15,006 nt of DNA. Origin: Candidatus Kaiserbacteria bacterium (GTDB taxonomy: Bacteria > Patescibacteriota > Minisyncoccia > Phycocordibacterales > Phycocordibacteraceae). Of the stretch, positions 12,927-15,006 are shown piece after piece; the first letter of the stretch is position 1, and each line of letters starts with the position of its first letter. The stretch spans positions 1 to 15,006 of the forward strand of contig QIHK01000045.1 of the NCBI GenBank assembly GCA_003230945.1, written 5' to 3'. The position numbers were made by a program, and so were the translations under genes. The notes under the pieces were generated by a model. That model was given only the letters and a program-made list of their open reading frames with translations, searched no databases and had not been told where the DNA came from.

Positions 12927-13436
12927 ATGGGAAAAAAGGATAACTTTGCACCGCATACTCTTCTTACAGAAGCCTGCGAGCTCTTACAGGTATCTTCCCC
13001 TTATGAATTGGCACGTAATTTTATTAAGGAAGATCAAAGACTTCTAAAGAAACAGTCCTGGGATTATAAGAATTCAGAACTTGTGCTAAATAAAGTTAAA
13101 GAAATAGTCGAATCTGTCATTGATGATGATTTAATCACAAATGATAAAGACATAGAAGATGAATTAGAAACTATTTTATGGTTCTGGTACCACCACGCGA
13201 CCGGATATGCGATTTGGAAATATAAAGATAAGATGAAAGCACTTAAGTTTTCTTCAAAGGCACTCAAATACCAGACTGCTGATAATCCGAATCAGATTAC
13301 GCAGCTACTTTATCTTTTAGTCCGTGACGAGGTTACAGAAGCAGAGGCGTTGTTGGAGAAAATCAGCGATGAACCAGATAAAACCGCTTCTCGCGGAATT
13401 CTGCAAGAATATATAGCGGGGAATTTCTTTGCATAG
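12927..13436 (+). CDS. Uncharacterised helical protein with TPR-like segment
   Basis: The 169-residue soluble protein is predicted to be alpha-helical throughout, with no signal peptide, cysteine or membrane segment. The central part (about 83-116: ILWFWYHHATGYAIWKY then DKMKALKFSSKALKYQ) looks like a tetratricopeptide-type helix pair. It is followed by a second helix pair (NQITQLLYLLVRDEVTEAEALLEKI) and an IAGNFFA end. Charged N-terminal helices include an acidic run (VIDDDLITNDKDIEDELE). I recognise no named family; a protein-protein interaction scaffold is the natural guess. It has no SD and a -10-like element 6 nt upstream, with two dyads just before it that may be regulatory. tRNA-Pro follows 53 nt later. 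Confidence 0.8.
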   Translation: MGKKDNFAPHTLLTEACELLQVSSPYELARNFIKEDQRLLKKQSWDYKNSELVLNKVKEIVESVIDDDLITNDKDIEDELETILWFWYHHATGYAIWKYKDKMKALKFSSKALKYQTADNPNQITQLLYLLVRDEVTEAEALLEKISDEPDKTASRGILQEYIAGNFFA

Positions 13437-13442
13437 CATAAT

Positions 13443-13470
13443 TTGTTATTTTTAGTTGAATGGATATTCT
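13443..13470 (+). promoter_or_regulatory. Candidate promoter of tRNA-Pro(CGG)
   Basis: TTGTTA (13443-13448), 16 bp, TATTCT (13465-13470), which would give a 5' leader of about 13 nt before the tRNA. Confidence 0.35.
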
Positions 13471-13489
13471 CTCTCGAAATGGGATATAT

Positions 13490-13560
13490 CGGGCCGTGGT
13501 ATAGTGGTATTACATACGCTTCGGGTGCGTATAATCCGGGTTCGATTCCCGGCGGCCCGA
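13490..13560 (+). tRNA. tRNA-Pro, anticodon CGG
   Basis: A 71-nt cloverleaf starting with C1 paired to G72, as in bacterial tRNA-Pro. Acceptor CGGGCCG/CGGCCCG; anticodon arm TACGC-TTCGGGT-GCGTA with anticodon CGG; T-arm CCGGG-TTCGATT-CCCGG; discriminator A. CCA is not encoded (CCGAAT follows). Confidence 0.95.
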
Positions 13561-13623
13561 CCGAATCAACAAACTCCGTTTTACAGAATTTATTACACAA
13601 ATAAAAATCTTTTGAAAAAAGCT

Positions 13624-13629
13624 TATGAT
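13624..13629 (+). promoter_or_regulatory. -10 element of tRNA-Ala(CGC)
   Basis: TATGAT, 14 nt before the tRNA 5' end; no clear -35. Read-through from tRNA-Pro, 83 nt upstream, is also possible. Confidence 0.35.
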
Positions 13630-13643
13630 AAACTCGTGCATAC

Positions 13644-13716
13644 GGGCCCTTAGCTCAGTTGGTAGAGCGCGTCATTCGCATTGACGAGGTCAGCGGTTCA
13701 ATTCCGCTAGGGTCCA
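13644..13716 (+). tRNA. tRNA-Ala, anticodon CGC
   Basis: A 73-nt cloverleaf. Acceptor GGGCCCT/AGGGTCC with G3:U70; anticodon arm CGTCA-TTCGCAT-TGACG with anticodon CGC; T-arm AGCGG-TTCAATT-CCGCT; discriminator A. The identity pair confirms alanine. No encoded CCA (CTACA follows). Confidence 0.96.
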
Positions 13717-13825
13717 CTACAATGAATGTCGTTTTATAAATTTCCTGGTAATTATGGGGTTTCTCTTATTTGGCATGGAACTAAAAAATTATTTTCTAAC
13801 CTGAACACTTTAGATAGTTTAGTTG

Positions 13826-13864
13826 TATAATGCATAATTATTTTGCATGATAATTTGCTATCAT
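13826..13864 (+). promoter_or_regulatory. AT-rich promoter region of the glycerate kinase gene
   Basis: TATAAT (13826-13831, preceded by TG) and TATCAT (13859-13864) are both -10 candidates. Small inverted repeats surround them: ATGATA (13847-13852) with TATCAT (13859-13864), and AATTAT with ATAATT. The second -10 would start transcription next to the TTG at 13872. Confidence 0.4.
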
Positions 13865-13883
13865 TAATGTATTGAATACAATT

Positions 13884-15006
13884 GTGAAAAATATTGACGT
13901 GCTTAGTTCAAGTGCCAAACGTCGTGATGCATTGGCAATAGTTGAAGCTGGGTATTCTGCAATTGACACAAAAATGGCTCTCATTAAAGCTGTACATCTT
14001 GAAGGAGATACTTTGACAATTGTTGGGAAAACTTATCAGCTTAAAGAAGAAAGTGGCGTGTGGATCGTCGGAGCAGGTAAATGCTCGGTTATTGCAGCAT
14101 CAACATTAGAAGAAATACTCGGCAATCGCATTTCTGGAGGAATAATTATAGATGTTGCTGATGCGAACCATCACCTGCCACTAAAATATATAAAAAGTGT
14201 TATTGGTACGCACCCAGAGCCGTCTGCTATAAATGTAGATGCTTCTCTATATCTTTCTAAGACTGTAAAGAGCCTTAAGGAAGACGATATTGTAATTGTG
14301 CTCGTCTCTGGAGGTGGGTCAACACTTTTGTGTTTGCCAGAAAACCCAACCACTGTAGAAACTGAAGTTGCTGTGTTTAATAAGCTTACGGATGCAGGAG
14401 CAACAATAGAAGAAATAAATACAGTACGTAAACATCTTTCACTTGTACGTGGCGGTAAACTTGCTGAAATGGCGTACCCCGCTCAGGTTGTTGGTCTCAT
14501 ATTTTCAGATGTTCCTGGTAACAATTTGTCATTTATATCTTCTGGTCCAACTGTAAAAGACGATACAACGATTGCTGATGCACGTGCAGTAATTGAAAAA
14601 TATCAAGTGTATGAGCTATCGGATATATCATTATTAGAGACTCCGAAAGATGACAAATATTTTATACACGTACGAAATGAATTACTTGTTACAAATAATA
14701 TCGCTTTGAATGCAATGGCAGATACCGCTAAAAAACTCGGTTATATGCCACATATTGTTACAGACCGTTTCAGTGGGGAAGCATGTTCTGTAGCAAAAAC
14801 TGTGCTTGATGCATTAAATGCATCAGACACAGGCACTGTGTTGTTATATGGGGGTGAAGCAACTGTGACACTCACTTCAGGAGAAGGAAAGGGTGGAAGG
14901 TCACAGGAGATTGCGCTCTCTGCACTTGCGGATATTGGTGACGATGAAATTATCATCTCGTTTTCCTCAGATGGGCATGATAACACCGATGTTGCGGGTG
15001 CTCTGT
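13884..15006 (+). CDS. Glycerate 2-kinase, DUF4147/MOFRL type, 3' end outside window
   Basis: The enzyme phosphorylates D-glycerate with ATP to 2-phosphoglycerate. The 374 visible residues contain the family motifs in order: WIVGAGKCS (60-68), GTHPEPS (108-114), VSGGGSTLLCLPE (141-153), INTVRKHLSLVRGGKLA (179-194), SDVPGNNLSFISSGPTV (208-224), and, in the MOFRL half, LYGGEATVTL (321-330), GEGKGGRSQEIAL (333-345) and SSDGHDNTDVAGA (361-373). The frame is open at the window end, so roughly the last part of the MOFRL domain is missing. The start is uncertain. GTG 13884 gives a natural N-terminus, while TTG 13872 in the same frame would suit a leaderless transcript from TATCAT 13859-13864. Neither has an SD. 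Gene symbols vary in the literature (gck, ttuD), so none is given. Confidence 0.9.
   Translation, partial: MKNIDVLSSSAKRRDALAIVEAGYSAIDTKMALIKAVHLEGDTLTIVGKTYQLKEESGVWIVGAGKCSVIAASTLEEILGNRISGGIIIDVADANHHLPLKYIKSVIGTHPEPSAINVDASLYLSKTVKSLKEDDIVIVLVSGGGSTLLCLPENPTTVETEVAVFNKLTDAGATIEEINTVRKHLSLVRGGKLAEMAYPAQVVGLIFSDVPGNNLSFISSGPTVKDDTTIADARAVIEKYQVYELSDISLLETPKDDKYFIHVRNELLVTNNIALNAMADTAKKLGYMPHIVTDRFSGEACSVAKTVLDALNASDTGTVLLYGGEATVTLTSGEGKGGRSQEIALSALADIGDDEIIISFSSDGHDNTDVAGAL

Noticed and set aside
13310..13600. Minus-strand frame of 96 codons with a VGPPGIEPGL segment
   Set aside because: That segment is the antisense of tRNA-Pro, a well-known false protein; the rest overlaps the 12927 gene.
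9834..15006. UGA recoded as glycine (Gracilibacteria/SR1 code)
   Set aside because: No in-frame TGA occurs in the recognised proteins, and uvrC ends naturally at TGA.

Overview
The window looks like chromosome from a small-genome bacterium of the Candidate Phyla Radiation (Patescibacteria), most probably a parcubacterial lineage. This is inferred from style, not from a marker gene: moderately AT-rich DNA, one-gene transcription units, a shortened UvrC, an insertion-poor UvrA, a Tgt without zinc cysteines, a DUF5663-like small protein, an RNHCP protein, and tRNA genes without encoded CCA. Where I could check, TGA acts as a stop codon (uvrC and a small minus-strand gene end in it), so the UGA-glycine code of Gracilibacteria/SR1 does not apply.

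Layout. Bases 1-1287 are the 3' part of a repeat-containing protein with nearly identical 144-bp tandem repeats. Next come a small helical protein (1315-1611) and a membrane-anchored FKBP prolyl isomerase (1627-2154) ending in a strong terminator. A lipoprotein gene (2301-2930) stands alone between two terminators with its own promoter and Shine-Dalgarno (SD) site. Then follow tgt (3021-4244), uvrB (4304-6370), an Arg-rich minus-strand mini-gene (6405-6599), uvrA (6694-9387), a minus-strand three-helix membrane protein (9448-9732), uvrC (9834-11123) and ddl (11153-12112). The last part carries tRNA-Ala(TGC), an RNHCP zinc-ribbon gene, a roughly 260-bp stretch with dyads and a possible mobile-element remnant, an uncharacterised helical protein, tRNA-Pro(CGG), tRNA-Ala(CGC), and the 5' part of a MOFRL-type glycerate 2-kinase that runs off the end.

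How the genes work together. UvrA, UvrB and UvrC are the complete core of bacterial nucleotide excision repair, gathered within about 7 kb on one strand. Each seems separately promoted, and two unrelated minus-strand genes sit between them. Tgt (tRNA queuosine modification), Ddl (peptidoglycan precursor), FKBP (extracytoplasmic folding) and the kinase are independent housekeeping functions.

Most interesting points. (1) Three housekeeping proteins have lost classical metal or structural modules: the Tgt zinc site, the UvrC [4Fe-4S] cysteines and helix-hairpin-helix domain, and the UvrA insertion domain plus one zinc ligand. (2) Many start codons lie 6-9 nt after a -10-like hexamer, suggesting leaderless mRNAs, while a minority of genes have classical SD sites. 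(3) A GC-rich hairpin could mask the uvrA SD. (4) A 15-codon frame ending in TAA lies in frame just ahead of the RNHCP gene. (5) Paired dyads abut the promoter of the 12927 gene. I found no CRISPR array, phage module, toxin-antitoxin pair or intact transposase.
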